A stretch of 64,000 nt of DNA from Jejuia algarum (GTDB lineage Bacteria; Bacteroidota; Bacteroidia; Flavobacteriales; Flavobacteriaceae), in the NCBI GenBank assembly GCA_947495775.1, contig CANMAQ010000010.1, positions 107,979 to 171,978 of the forward strand, given 5' to 3'. Each line of letters starts with the position of its first letter. The first letter of the stretch is position 1. The notes under the pieces were generated by a model. That model ran no database searches. It saw only the letters and a program-made list of their open reading frames with translations, and was not told the DNA's origin. Below are positions 55,140 to 63,584 of this stretch, piece by piece. Position numbers and translations under genes: made by a program.

Positions 55140-56744
55140 ATGACAAAGATAAAACTACTCTCGGTTTCTACACTAGAAGACCGAGTACCGGTACATGCAC
55201 TTGCGTCTAAAACAGATTTAGTGATTGTAAAATACGATAACGAAATTTCTGTACTCTACGGGAGATGCCACCATAGGGGGGCACTATTAGGCGATGGCTA
55301 TGTAGATGGCGAAAATCTTATTTGTGGTCTTCATGGCTGGGACTATCGCTATGACACAGGAGTAAGTGAATACAATAATGAGGAAAAGCTCCATAAGTTT
55401 ACAGCACGCGTTGAAGGAGATACACTTTATGTGAATCAAAAAGAGATTCATGACTTTGAAGCTCAAAATCCGCCGCCATTCAATAGAGAAGCCTATTTAG
55501 GGACCTATGCAGATACGGCGCCAGAAGCTACAGAGCCCTATACCTTATATATCAAAAACCTATCCAAGCATGGCCTTAAGAAAGTAGGCCATCACGGCGA
55601 AACGGTTTCTATGGGGGTAGACCGCAATACCTTACCCAAATGGGAAAACATACAATACTTACCTGCGCAACTGCATCGGAAACCATTACTGGACGATGCT
55701 CCAGTAAGTTCAAAGACAGTCATTGGGCCTAATGCCCAAAAACCCCTTGTTCTAGATATGCCCGTATTTATAAGCGATATGAGTTTTGGCGCTTTATCTA
55801 AAGAAGCAAAACTCGCCCTTGCTAAAGGCGCGGCGATGTCTGGAACTGGAATCGCCTCTGGTGAAGGCGGGATGATGCCCGAAGAACAAGAGAGCAATCC
55901 GCATTACTTTTTCGAATATGCTTCTGCGGGATTTGGCTTTAAATGGGAATTACTAGATAAGGTACAAGCGTTTCATTTTAAAGCTGGTCAAGGTGCGAAA
56001 TCTGGTGTAGGTGGGCACCTCCCAGGACATAAAGTATCTCAAGAAATTGCTGATGTGAGAGGCCTAGAAGAAGGTCAAAGTGCGATATCGCCTGCAACGT
56101 TCAAAACACTGAAAACCACAGAGGATTTTAAAGCATTTGCCCATAAAGTAAGAGAAAAAAGTGGTGGTATTCCTATTGGATTTAAAATGGCAGCAGGTCA
56201 TATTGAAGCAGACATTCAATTCGCTCTCGACGTTGGTGTTGACTATATTATTCTTGACGGTCGTGGAGGTGGTACAGGAGCTGCGCCTTCTATCATTAGA
56301 GATAACATTAATGTACCAACCATTCCTGCACTTGCCCGAGCTAGAAAATATCTTGATGCACAAGGCGCTTCGCACGTTAGTCTAATTATAACAGGAGGCC
56401 TACGTGTCGCTGAGGATTTTGCAAAAGCCATGATGCTTGGTGCAGATGCTATTGCCATAGCAAATTCTGCAATGCAAGCCATTGGTTGTATTGGTATGCG
56501 CGCATGTGCTTCAGACTTTTGTCCTGTAGGTATTGCGACTCAAAAAGAAAGTTTACGAAGACGATTAGTCATAAACAGTTCTGCAAAACAGCTGCATAAT
56601 TACCTTGAAGCAACCAACGCGCTAATGAAAGTGATCTCAAGATCTTGTGGTTACGACAACTTTACGAAATTTAACAAAAGTGATCTCACCACTTTCGATG
56701 AGAACATTCATAAATTATCTGGCATCCATTACGCTGGATTTTAG
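55140..56744 (+). CDS. Rieske domain-glutamate synthase-like FMN protein
   Basis: About 534 residues from the ATG at 55140; an upstream frame extension crosses the terminator. Residues 1-105 form a Rieske [2Fe-2S] domain (YGRCHHRGALLGDG, then ICGLHGWDYRYD, giving C-x-H ... C-x2-H). The rest is the FMN-binding glutamate synthase domain (FISDMSFGALSKEAKLALAK, SGEGGMMPEEQ, AGQGAKSGVGGHLP, LDGRGGGTGAAPS, LIITGGLRVAEDFAKAMMLG), ending with a 3Fe-4S-type Cys cluster (CIGMRACASDFCPVG). The glutaminase domain is absent, so it is not a full GOGAT; it is a Rieske-fed oxidoreductase of unknown substrate. Confidence 0.88.
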   Translation: MTKIKLLSVSTLEDRVPVHALASKTDLVIVKYDNEISVLYGRCHHRGALLGDGYVDGENLICGLHGWDYRYDTGVSEYNNEEKLHKFTARVEGDTLYVNQKEIHDFEAQNPPPFNREAYLGTYADTAPEATEPYTLYIKNLSKHGLKKVGHHGETVSMGVDRNTLPKWENIQYLPAQLHRKPLLDDAPVSSKTVIGPNAQKPLVLDMPVFISDMSFGALSKEAKLALAKGAAMSGTGIASGEGGMMPEEQESNPHYFFEYASAGFGFKWELLDKVQAFHFKAGQGAKSGVGGHLPGHKVSQEIADVRGLEEGQSAISPATFKTLKTTEDFKAFAHKVREKSGGIPIGFKMAAGHIEADIQFALDVGVDYIILDGRGGGTGAAPSIIRDNINVPTIPALARARKYLDAQGASHVSLIITGGLRVAEDFAKAMMLGADAIAIANSAMQAIGCIGMRACASDFCPVGIATQKESLRRRLVINSSAKQLHNYLEATNALMKVISRSCGYDNFTKFNKSDLTTFDENIHKLSGIHYAGF

Positions 56745-56783
56745 AGTTCATAGGGAATTGGTGTAAGATGGATTTATATCCAA

Positions 56784-57005
56784 CTAGTCTGTTGGCTTAC
56801 CTTTTAATCTTACATCAATTCTTTTTTTCTTTAATGTTAGCGCTTTCATTAGCTCCATTAATTCTGGATCTTTACTCTCTTTGTATATCTCATTAATGGC
56901 CAGTACGATCCTTTTGGCATCTCGTGATAATTGTACACGATCACTGGTTGATAATCCACTCATTTTAGCATCCAAAAATTCTTGTGCTTCTTTTACTATT
57001 TCCAT
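56784..57005 (-). CDS. Small helical protein of unknown function
   Basis: A 73-residue charged helical protein (AKMSGLSTSDRVQLSRDAKR, ELMELMKALTLKKKRIDVRL). No signal peptide, no known motif. It follows the thioredoxin reductase fusion by 70 bp on the same strand, across a hairpin. Codon use and composition look genuine. Confidence 0.55.
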   Translation of the reverse strand: MEIVKEAQEFLDAKMSGLSTSDRVQLSRDAKRIVLAINEIYKESKDPELMELMKALTLKKKRIDVRLKGKPTD

Positions 57006-57026
57006 AGGTTAATTTTATTTTAATTG

Positions 57027-57055
57027 AATAGGCTGCCTTGAGAAGACAGCCTATT
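57027..57055. terminator. Hairpin after the Grx-TrxR gene
   Basis: AATAGGCTG (57027-57035) pairs with CAGCCTATT (57047-57055). T runs are short on both sides. It probably separates the Grx-TrxR gene from the 73-residue gene. Confidence 0.55.
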
Positions 57056-57074
57056 TTCAGTACTTTATAATTTG

Positions 57075-58484
57075 CTATTTCTTCAAGAAATCTTTAATAC
57101 CATAACTTGCCAACACACCTTCTCCTGTAGCAGCTGCTACTTGAGCGATGGCACCTTCACGACAATCTCCTGCGGCGTAAATTCCTTTTACAGACGTTTC
57201 AGCAAGGCCTTTTGTCGTAATAAAACCAGCGTCGTTAAGGTTGATAACACCTTTAAAAAGTGTGGTATTTGGTATGAGACCTATAAAAATAAAAGCGCCA
57301 TCTCCAGTAATTAATTCTTCTTCCCCTGTCGCATTATCTTTAACCTTTACGCCTTTAAAATTTCCATCGTCATCTGCCACAAACGCGATTGTTGTTTTAT
57401 CGCGGTAGGTTTCTATGTTCTCTATAGTATCTAATTTTTCCACATAGGTCGATGATGCAGAAAACTCTGGTTTACGATGAATAATTTTCACCTTTTTCAC
57501 AAATCCAGCTAAAAAGATACTTTCTTCCAGCGCACTGTTTCCTCCACCTATTACTACAACTTCTCTATCGCGGTAAAACGCACCATCACAAGTGGCACAG
57601 AAGTGTACCCCCGACCCTATAAGTTCTTCTTCGCCTTCAACCTCAAGTTTACGATATGTAGAACCTGTAGTCACAACAACGCTACGACCAATAAAGGTTT
57701 CGTGAGCAGACTTCACATAAAACTTGCCTTCTTTCTGTTCTATAGCTTCTACATCTACACCCGTTTTTATAGTAGCGCCATAGGTACGCGCTTGGGCCTC
57801 CATCTTATCCATTAAGTCTGGCCCCGAGATGTTAGTAAAACCAGGATAATTTTCAATCTTTTGTGTTAAAAAGGCATTACCTCCTATGGTTTTTTTCTCA
57901 AGAATTAGACTATCAAACCTATCTCTCTGCGCATATATAGCAGTTGTTAATCCTGCTGCTCCCCCTCCAATAATAATGGTATCGTATAATTTGTGTTCCT
58001 TCTTTACATCTATACTTAGAAGCGTTTTTAACGTATTATTATCTGGGTTCGTGTATGGTTTTCCATCAATAAGAACCGTTGGAATGATACGCTTACCATT
58101 GTTAATCGCTTCAACTTTGTCTGTTGCCCAATCTAAGACATCGACATCAATAAACTGAAAATTTATACCATTATCAGACAGGTAACTTTTTGCTCTGCGG
58201 CAATCGGGACACCAATCTGCACCAAAGAGTTGTACCAAACCAACATCGTTTATGCCAAGGCTATCGGCAAGTACCGCATTACTAGGGTTTGTGAACGTCT
58301 TTCCATTTAAATCTACAGTGGGAATGATACGTTTACCATTGTTGATCTTTTCTACTAAAGCAGTTGCATCTTTGTCTAAATCGACATCGATAAACTCAAA
58401 ATCTATGTTATTTTCTTTTAAATAAGCTTTGGCTCTACGGCAGTCTGGACACCAGTCTGCCCCATATAATTTCAATGTATTCAT
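57075..58484 (-). CDS. Glutaredoxin-glutaredoxin-thioredoxin reductase fusion
   Basis: A 469-residue protein with three redox modules. Residues 1-80 and 82-162 are two glutaredoxin-like domains, each with GADWCPDCRRAK (CPDC active site), FIDVD and the cis-Pro NGKRIIPTV. Residues 165-469 are a complete thioredoxin reductase: FAD site IIGGGAAGLTTAIYA, redox pair CATCDG, NADPH site VVIGGGNSALEE, and the C-terminal FAD motif GIYAAGDCREG. The reductase should pass electrons from NADPH to its own attached glutaredoxins. It neighbours other redox genes, including flavodoxin and the Rieske protein. Confidence 0.93.
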   Translation of the reverse strand: MNTLKLYGADWCPDCRRAKAYLKENNIDFEFIDVDLDKDATALVEKINNGKRIIPTVDLNGKTFTNPSNAVLADSLGINDVGLVQLFGADWCPDCRRAKSYLSDNGINFQFIDVDVLDWATDKVEAINNGKRIIPTVLIDGKPYTNPDNNTLKTLLSIDVKKEHKLYDTIIIGGGAAGLTTAIYAQRDRFDSLILEKKTIGGNAFLTQKIENYPGFTNISGPDLMDKMEAQARTYGATIKTGVDVEAIEQKEGKFYVKSAHETFIGRSVVVTTGSTYRKLEVEGEEELIGSGVHFCATCDGAFYRDREVVVIGGGNSALEESIFLAGFVKKVKIIHRKPEFSASSTYVEKLDTIENIETYRDKTTIAFVADDDGNFKGVKVKDNATGEEELITGDGAFIFIGLIPNTTLFKGVINLNDAGFITTKGLAETSVKGIYAAGDCREGAIAQVAAATGEGVLASYGIKDFLKK

Positions 58485-58807
58485 AATTTTATCCGTTTTA
58501 GCCTTAGAGTGGTACGCAACAAACGTTCACCCCGATAGGCTGTGTCTTGTGTTTTACTTTTCAGGTGGTATTGAAGGCGACCTGCATTACATTTATACAT
58601 TTCTTTTCTGTAGGTCTCCCTAGCTACACTACCTTAGTTCTAACCTGTAAATATGCTTCATTAATTTTATAGCACTTAGCCCACTCTATAGCGCAGCTTT
58701 AAAAAAGGTAGAATTTTTATTTCACCCTCTTTAAAAGATTTAAAAAATCCCTTTGCGACCTCAATAGCAGCTGTCCTCATCTGTTTTTATATTTTATACT
58801 GTTTCAT
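58485..58807. other. 323-bp intergenic region
   Basis: No gene, hairpin or repeat that I can support. Likely upstream region of the Grx-TrxR gene and downstream region of the DUF2721 gene. Confidence 0.5.
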
Positions 58808-59200
58808 TTATAATTTATGATTGTTCTCAAATTGTAATTTCCGTATTCCAACCGTTCTAAACGCATAAATAATTAATATGATAAACGCTAAAAACAAAAA
58901 TATTGTTCCTAGATATAACAATAAACTTGGCACATCATAGAACGCATCTATTTCTAATACAGCTCCTAAAATACCCGATAAAACATAAATACCCGATGCG
59001 AGGTAGAGTAAAGCGCCTGCTCTTGTTAGCAAACCTAATTGTTTTAATTTTTTAGATGAAATTAAATGCTGAAAATCTGAACATTTTTCTCGTAATAAAC
59101 TATTAATCTCATTACTTAAGGACATCATTTGATTTGTGGTGGACAAAATAAGCATTCCTAAAGCTGGTAATATTGTAATTGGTAAATACCATTCTTGCAT
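58808..59200 (-). CDS. DUF2721 family membrane protein
   Basis: A 130-residue protein with three hydrophobic segments (ITILPALGMLILSTTNQMM, GALLYLASGIYVLSGILGAV, LLLYLGTIFLFLAFIILIIY). The first segment with STTNQM, followed by NEI and the LTRAGALLYLA repeat, matches DUF2721, a family of small inner-membrane proteins of unknown function. It ends in a basic tail. It lies next to the mobile-element scrap yard and is probably the last chromosomal core gene before it. Confidence 0.8.
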   Translation of the reverse strand: MQEWYLPITILPALGMLILSTTNQMMSLSNEINSLLREKCSDFQHLISSKKLKQLGLLTRAGALLYLASGIYVLSGILGAVLEIDAFYDVPSLLLYLGTIFLFLAFIILIIYAFRTVGIRKLQFENNHKL

Positions 59201-59342
59201 AGCTTTTTAGTATTAAGTGACTTCAGTACCGCTCTAAAAATAAGATAATTTTTATATTAAAAGGGTTTATAGTTCACAGATTAACGCTTTAAAAAGGAAG
59301 TATCCATCCCAACTCACTTTTCTTGTGTGCTGATATCATGAC

Positions 59343-59500
59343 TTACCAATTACATAGCTTTAAAGTCAGTCGAAATAGAGAATTGAAAATTAGACTAAAT
59401 CCGATTCCGATAACAATTCCGCTATAAAACCAGAACTTTCCAATTTCGTTTATCGTGAAGTCAGATTTGAGTTTTTTCAATTCAGCGTAATGTTTGTTTT
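59343..59500 (-). pseudogene. 3' fragment of a membrane-protein gene
   Basis: Reading leftward from the intron end at about 59500, an open frame encodes HYAELKKLKSDFTINEIGKF, then a hydrophobic helix (WFYSGIVIGIGFSLIF), and stops at 59343. Without a start it is the truncated end of a gene cut by the group II intron tail beside it. Confidence 0.5.
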
Positions 59501-59506
59501 AATGTT

Positions 59507-59814
59507 GTAGTAGCATAGAACCTGATAGCTCTATTAAATTTCTTACTAAATTAGTAAAATTTACGAGACTGTTAGCGTCCCCTTCATCAAACCGTGCTTG
59601 AAGTTTTCTCTCATACGGCTTGCCGATAGAATTCTTTATTGAGCTTTCGCATGGGTTTTAAGACGTGCATACTTTTCTATATCTAGTAAGCCGTAAAAGC
59701 AGCCTAAATTTTCATAGGGGCGCTGGCGTAGCTTCCGATGTGCCTTTCTACCTTTACTTTTCATCTATTTAAAAAGTTTATAGTCCAAATGCGTCCTTTC
59801 TTCACAGTGTGAAG
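59507..59814 (-). mobile_element. 5'-truncated group II intron tail, copy 1
   Basis: Holds the last ~60 codons of the intron-encoded protein frame (ending YARLKTHAKAQ), domain V (59589-59621, catalytic AGC retained in AAGCCGTATGAG) and the domain VI region to the 3' end near 59507. Compared with copy 2, domain V has a mismatch in its lower stem and a Trp codon has become a stop (59765-59767). Dead copy. Confidence 0.75.
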
Positions 59815-59849
59815 ATGATGAGCTCACAAAACAAATACTATAGGGATTA

Positions 59850-59940
59850 GACAGGCCAATACAATCATGCAGCTCTCAGCAATAGCTTACAATCTTAAAA
59901 AGCACCTGAAATTCACTCAAAAAAAGGTTAAAAGCAGTGT
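59850..59940 (+). pseudogene. Transposase C-terminal fragment, copy 1
   Basis: The frame reads SAIAYNLKKHLKFTQKKVKS, the conserved C-terminus of IS1182-type transposases of Flavobacteriia. Only about 30 codons remain, fused at 59940 to the methyltransferase stub on the opposite strand. Confidence 0.65.
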
Positions 59941-60053
59941 TCAAGAGATATTTGTGCATCAATAGTTGAAACTTGACCTGTGTTTAAATTTGAAAATCGT
60001 TCTACATCATTGTCAAAACGAGATTTTATTTCTTCTACTGTTGATTTTTTCAT
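59928..60053 (-). pseudogene. SAM-dependent methyltransferase N-terminal stub
   Basis: ATG at 60053 opens MKKSTVEEIKSRFDNDVERF then SNLNTGQVSTIDA, the typical N-terminus of a class I methyltransferase family common in Bacteroidota. After ISLE the frame runs into the transposase tail and stops at 59928. The body of the gene (about 200 residues) is lost. It follows the SDR gene by 13 bp, so both were probably one operon. Confidence 0.65.
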
Positions 60054-60066
60054 TTTATATTTTTTA

Positions 60067-60804
60067 TTAAAACCCTCCTGAAACTCCAATTTTTTGTCCT
60101 GTAATCCAAGAAGAATCATCAGATGCTAAAAACACTGCTAATTCTGATATGTCATTAGGTTTACCAACTCTTCCTAAAGGTGTATTAGCTACCACAAATT
60201 TTTCAACATCAGTACCAATAATTTGATTTCCATCCGTTTGAGTTGGGCCAGGTAAAATCGAATTTACACGAATGTTTTTTTCTCCTAATTCTTTTGACAA
60301 GGTTTGAGTAATAGAATCAACAGCACTTTTACTAGCAGAATAAACCAAAGACATAGAGGTTGGTTTAACACTGGCAATAGAACTGATATTTATAATGCTA
60401 CCACCTTTTTCATTAATTTTTTTTAATCCTTCCTGAATACATAATATTGTTCCTAAAACATTGCTATTAAACTGACGATAAAACTCCTTTGATGTAACAG
60501 CTTCTATTGGTTCAAAATTATAAATCCCTGCATTATTTACTAATATGTCTAGTTTTCCAAATTCCTTAAAAGAATTCTCAAATAAGTTTTTTACATCTTG
60601 CTCTTTTGTAATATCTGCTTTTATGGCAATTGCAATTCCTCCGTTTTTTGTAATTGCTTTTACAACAGCGTCTGCTCCTCTTTGGTCAGAAAAATAATTT
60701 ACGATAACTTTTGCACCTTCTCTGGCTAATGCTTTTGCTATTTCAGAACCAATACCTTTTGAGGCACCTGAAACGACTGCGGTTTTATTCTTTAATTTAT
60801 TCAT
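60067..60804 (-). CDS. Short-chain dehydrogenase/reductase
   Basis: A 245-residue classical SDR that oxidises or reduces an alcohol/carbonyl with NAD(P). TAVVSGASKGIGSEIAKALA is the cofactor motif, NNAGIYN stabilises the core, and INISSIAS plus VYSASKSAVD give the Ser-Tyr-Lys triad; the C-terminal SSWITGQKIGVSGGF is complete. Substrate unknown; FabG-like glucose or ketoacyl reductases look alike. The start codon lies inside a perfect 21-bp inverted repeat. It belongs to an AT-rich cassette bracketed by intron tails, downstream of a Crp-like regulator on the same strand. Confidence 0.92.
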   Translation of the reverse strand: MNKLKNKTAVVSGASKGIGSEIAKALAREGAKVIVNYFSDQRGADAVVKAITKNGGIAIAIKADITKEQDVKNLFENSFKEFGKLDILVNNAGIYNFEPIEAVTSKEFYRQFNSNVLGTILCIQEGLKKINEKGGSIINISSIASVKPTSMSLVYSASKSAVDSITQTLSKELGEKNIRVNSILPGPTQTDGNQIIGTDVEKFVVANTPLGRVGKPNDISELAVFLASDDSSWITGQKIGVSGGF

Positions 60805-60849
60805 TATTCTAATTTTATTAGTTTGGAGTAAAATTAGAATAATGAATAA
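60797..60849. promoter_or_regulatory. Perfect 21-bp inverted repeat over the SDR start codon
   Basis: Left arm 60797-60817 and right arm 60829-60849 are exact reverse complements across an 11-nt loop. The left arm includes the SDR ATG (60802-60804). It can be an operator or an mRNA hairpin hiding the start codon. Confidence 0.75.
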
Positions 60850-60876
60850 GCAAAAAGTTTGCTCTAAGGCAAAAAA

Positions 60877-61443
60877 TTATTTTATTGCTTTTATTCTGCT
60901 AAGAGTGTATTGTGTGATGCCTAAAAAGGAAGCAATTTGATTTTGAGGTATACGTTGAATTATGGATGGGTGTCTTTGAATTAATTTATTGTATTTTGTT
61001 TGAGCATCATCTACAAACATTTCACTTTTTAAATTGTATTTTTCAAGTAGTGCTTTTTCTTTTAATTGACTTATGATTCTGGAAAAGTTAACTATTTTGT
61101 TTTCAAATAATTTAAAAGTATTGCTAGTTATTGTTAAAACAGTGCAGTTTGTTAATGCTTTAATATATTCTTGTGAAGGTGTTTTATTTGTAAAGCTTTC
61201 TATATCTACAGCAAAATGCCCTTCTGTAGTAAAATATTGTATAAATTCATCGTCATTAGAGTTTGTCCTTACAACTTTAAACACACCATCTAATACGAAA
61301 CCCAATTTTTGGCAAATTTTCCCTCGTTCAGAATAAATTTCACCTTTATTAATAGTTTCTAAATTAATATTATTTTCTATTAAATTTTGTTCTTCTAATG
61401 AAATAGGTAAGACAGAGTTTAATTTTGTTATTAATCTATTCAT
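60877..61443 (-). CDS. Crp/Fnr-type transcriptional regulator
   Basis: About 188 residues from the ATG at 61443 (MNRLITKLNSVLPISLEEQN); an ATG nine codons upstream is possible. The cyclic-nucleotide-binding-like beta-barrel is seen in GEIYSERGKICQKLGFVLDG, FKVVRTNSNDDEFIQYF and FAVDIESFTNKTPSQEYIKA. The C-terminal helix-turn-helix IPQNQIASFLGITQYTLSRI is of the Crp type. This subgroup in Bacteroidota often sits beside one oxidoreductase gene that it controls; the SDR 73 bp downstream is the likely target. Confidence 0.88.
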   Translation of the reverse strand: MNRLITKLNSVLPISLEEQNLIENNINLETINKGEIYSERGKICQKLGFVLDGVFKVVRTNSNDDEFIQYFTTEGHFAVDIESFTNKTPSQEYIKALTNCTVLTITSNTFKLFENKIVNFSRIISQLKEKALLEKYNLKSEMFVDDAQTKYNKLIQRHPSIIQRIPQNQIASFLGITQYTLSRIKAIK

Positions 61444-61470
61444 TTTTGGTTTTTCAGTGTTTTTGTGCAC

Positions 61471-62028
61471 TTATACACAACAATTGTATATGTGTACCAG
61501 CATACATATCTCTATTATAAATCTAAGATATTTTTTACAATCAGCAAATAATTTGTGGCCAACAAACACAATACCAATATATCTTTTCTTATATTTTATA
61601 AATCCCAAAGAATGACCAATAACTATTAATCCAATAGAAATAACACCTAAACTAATCAACCAATGTGGAAAATGATAATCAAATACTATTGATTCTCCAT
61701 TCCAGCCTGTTTTATTTCTATAAATTCTCTCTCCTTTTTTAAAATGTTTAAAAAATCTAGTCCAAGGAAGTAGCGAGCATATAATTATTATAATTGTCAA
61801 AAAAGATGACCAAATTAAATATTTATCAATTATCTTTTTTTCTCGCTCAATTATTTCAATTTCTAATGCGTTAAAAATTAATTGAAGTGTTTTTTCTCTT
61901 GGTTTAGTTTCATTATTTTCAATTCGTTGAATTGTCCGTAGATTTACTTTTGAAGCTTCAGCTAATTCCTCTTGAGATAATCCTTTTTTTAATCGTATTT
62001 CTTTTATTCTTTTTCCGATTTCAGTCAT
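61471..62028 (-). CDS. XRE-family helix-turn-helix protein with membrane segments
   Basis: A 185-residue protein. Residues 1-65 are an XRE HTH (IGKRIKEIRLKKGLSQEELA, VNLRTIQRIENN). Two hydrophobic segments follow (YLIWSSFLTIIIIICSLLPW and HWLISLGVISIGLIVIGHSL) around an extracytoplasmic loop (ERIYRNKTGWNGES). This HTH-TM architecture is common in Bacteroidota and suggests a membrane-tethered regulator. The last 30 residues (CKKYLRFIIEICMLVHIYNC) look like read-through of non-coding DNA, so the original C-terminus may be altered. Confidence 0.75.
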   Translation of the reverse strand: MTEIGKRIKEIRLKKGLSQEELAEASKVNLRTIQRIENNETKPREKTLQLIFNALEIEIIEREKKIIDKYLIWSSFLTIIIIICSLLPWTRFFKHFKKGERIYRNKTGWNGESIVFDYHFPHWLISLGVISIGLIVIGHSLGFIKYKKRYIGIVFVGHKLFADCKKYLRFIIEICMLVHIYNCCV

Positions 62029-62398
62029 TATTAATTCAGTTTAATTTGTACCGTAAAAATATTCTTTAAAATCTCATTTTATAGCGACTTGTCAACGACA
62101 TTTATACGGCATTTTCGGAACTTGTTGTTATTGCTAGGTTTAATTGGTGCGTAGAGCTATAGCTTATAACCTTAAAAAATACCTGAAGTTCACTCAAAAT
62201 AGAGTGAAAAGTGATGCAGGACAACTGTTTTTCTATGTGTTCTACAAAAGGAGAATTTTAAGCCTCTAGTATCAAATTTAAGCCTTCTAAAATCTATATT
62301 TTAGATAAGGACATAAAGCTAGAAATGCTCTTAGAGTGCCTTATTTAAACCATTTTTTAGGAAATTATGGACTTGTGCAACGGTTACCATTGTTGTGC
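62029..62398. other. 370-bp gap holding a transposase tail
   Basis: Contains the second IS transposase C-terminal fragment (62153-62269) and its probable 3' end. No other gene seen. Confidence 0.55.
62153..62269 (+). pseudogene. Transposase C-terminal fragment, copy 2
   Basis: 39 codons with a proper stop (TAG at 62267): AIAYNLKKYLKFTQNRVKSD, then AGQLFFYVFYKRRILSL. Homologous to the fragment at 59850 and typical of IS1182-type C-termini. No upstream coding part remains. Confidence 0.7.
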
Positions 62399-62953
62399 TT
62401 AGTTATTTTTTCGCTCATCAGTTTCAAGTATTGAATATTCAAAATTATCTGACCAGCCTGATTTTAAAGGTAATACTTGTCTAAGTCGTCCTTCTCTTAT
62501 CATTCCTCCCTTTTCTAGCACCTTAAATGAACCAATATTTTCAACCGCGCATCCAGCTTCTATTCTATGTAATTTAAGATTTTCAAATCCGAAATTTATT
62601 ACAGCTTTCAGAGATTCCGTTGCGTAACCTTTTTTCCAATAATCTGAATGTATTTTATACCAAACTTCTCCTCGCTTATATTTTGCGTTTCCGAGTTTGA
62701 GTCCAAATAGTCCGATAAATTCTTTATCCATTCTATTTTCAATTGCAAATGTGTAGTTCTTTATTTTGTCCAACTTATTTTCCGCAATCCAAGGTTCAAT
62801 TACGCTTTTAGTTTCCTCAATATTTTGTGGAATACCAAGAGCATTAAATTCATCCGTTTCAGGTAAAGAGTGTAGTTTATGAATCGAATTTAAATCTGAC
62901 AATTCAATTAATCTCAATTTTATTCTTTCTGTTGATATTTCGATTTCGGTCAT
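62399..62953 (-). CDS. GNAT acetyltransferase, RimJ/RimL type
   Basis: A 184-residue N-acetyltransferase using acetyl-CoA. It starts ISTERIKLRLIELSDLNSIH, has the acceptor strand FIGLFGLKLGNAKYKRGEVW, the core GYWxKGYATE motif as DYWKKGYATESLKAVINFGF, and NLKLHRIEAGCAVENIGSFK with the Asn-x-x-S motif of the RimJ/RimL group. Substrate unknown; members modify ribosomal proteins, peptides or small molecules. It abuts the 3' end of group II intron tail copy 2 at its 5' side, so its native promoter may have been replaced. Confidence 0.88.
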   Translation of the reverse strand: MTEIEISTERIKLRLIELSDLNSIHKLHSLPETDEFNALGIPQNIEETKSVIEPWIAENKLDKIKNYTFAIENRMDKEFIGLFGLKLGNAKYKRGEVWYKIHSDYWKKGYATESLKAVINFGFENLKLHRIEAGCAVENIGSFKVLEKGGMIREGRLRQVLPLKSGWSDNFEYSILETDERKNN

Positions 62954-62965
62954 TTTTGTAATTAA

Positions 62966-63273
62966 GCAGTAAAGTAGAGCCTGACAGCTCCGTTAAACTT
63001 CTTACTAAATTAGTAAAATTTACGAGACTGTCAGCGCCCCCTTCATCAAACCGTGCTTGAAGTTTTCCCTCACACGGCTTACCGATAGAATTCTTCATTG
63101 AGCTTTCGCATGGGTTTTAAGACGTGCATACTTTTCTATATCTAGTAGACCATAAAAGCGGACTAAATTTTCATAAGGGCGCTGGCGTAGCTTCCGATGT
63201 GCCTTTCTACCTTTACTTTTCATCCATTTAAAGAGTTTATAGTCCAAATGCGTCCTTTCTTCACATTGTGAAG
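62966..63273 (-). mobile_element. 5'-truncated group II intron tail, copy 2
   Basis: About 80% identical to copy 1. Leftward it encodes the end of the intron protein frame (LDYKLFKWMKSKGRKAHRKL ... YARLKTHAKAQ, traceable to about 63330), domain V (63048-63080: AAGCCGTGTGAGGG, GAAA-like loop, then GCACGGTTT) and the domain VI region with 3' end near 62966. The reverse transcriptase body and domains I-III are absent. Confidence 0.75.
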
Positions 63274-63584
63274 GACGTACTAATAGATGGTCATCAATAC
63301 TAGGCGTTCTGTTTTCATATAAGCTTTTCTAAAGTAGAGTTCCTTTCCTAACTAGAGTTTTGTTGTCTCTACCATTATTGGTACTATGAGCTCATCCAAT
63401 TTCTCTAATAACTAATTGTACCTTCGTCTCTTCTTCTCCTAACTACTAATCTTTAGCTTATAAAATACATCTCGAAAATTGTTTTACCCCTTATCCAAGT
63501 GACGGATCAGTCAACAGGCATATAGCGTTAGCCTATCGGCACGCCATATGCTTCTTAGTTATTGGCAAATGTTTTTATTTAATA
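63274..63584. other. 311-bp gap upstream of intron tail
   Basis: The first 60 bp continue the intron protein frame at low confidence. The remainder shows no gene; it includes the 3' flank of the FG-GAP gene. Confidence 0.45.

Noticed and set aside
59200..63300. Integron-like cassette array
   Set aside because: Small unrelated genes with TTGTTG-like words between them suggested attC sites, but I found no consistent paired core sites and no integrase; intron and IS debris explain the region better.
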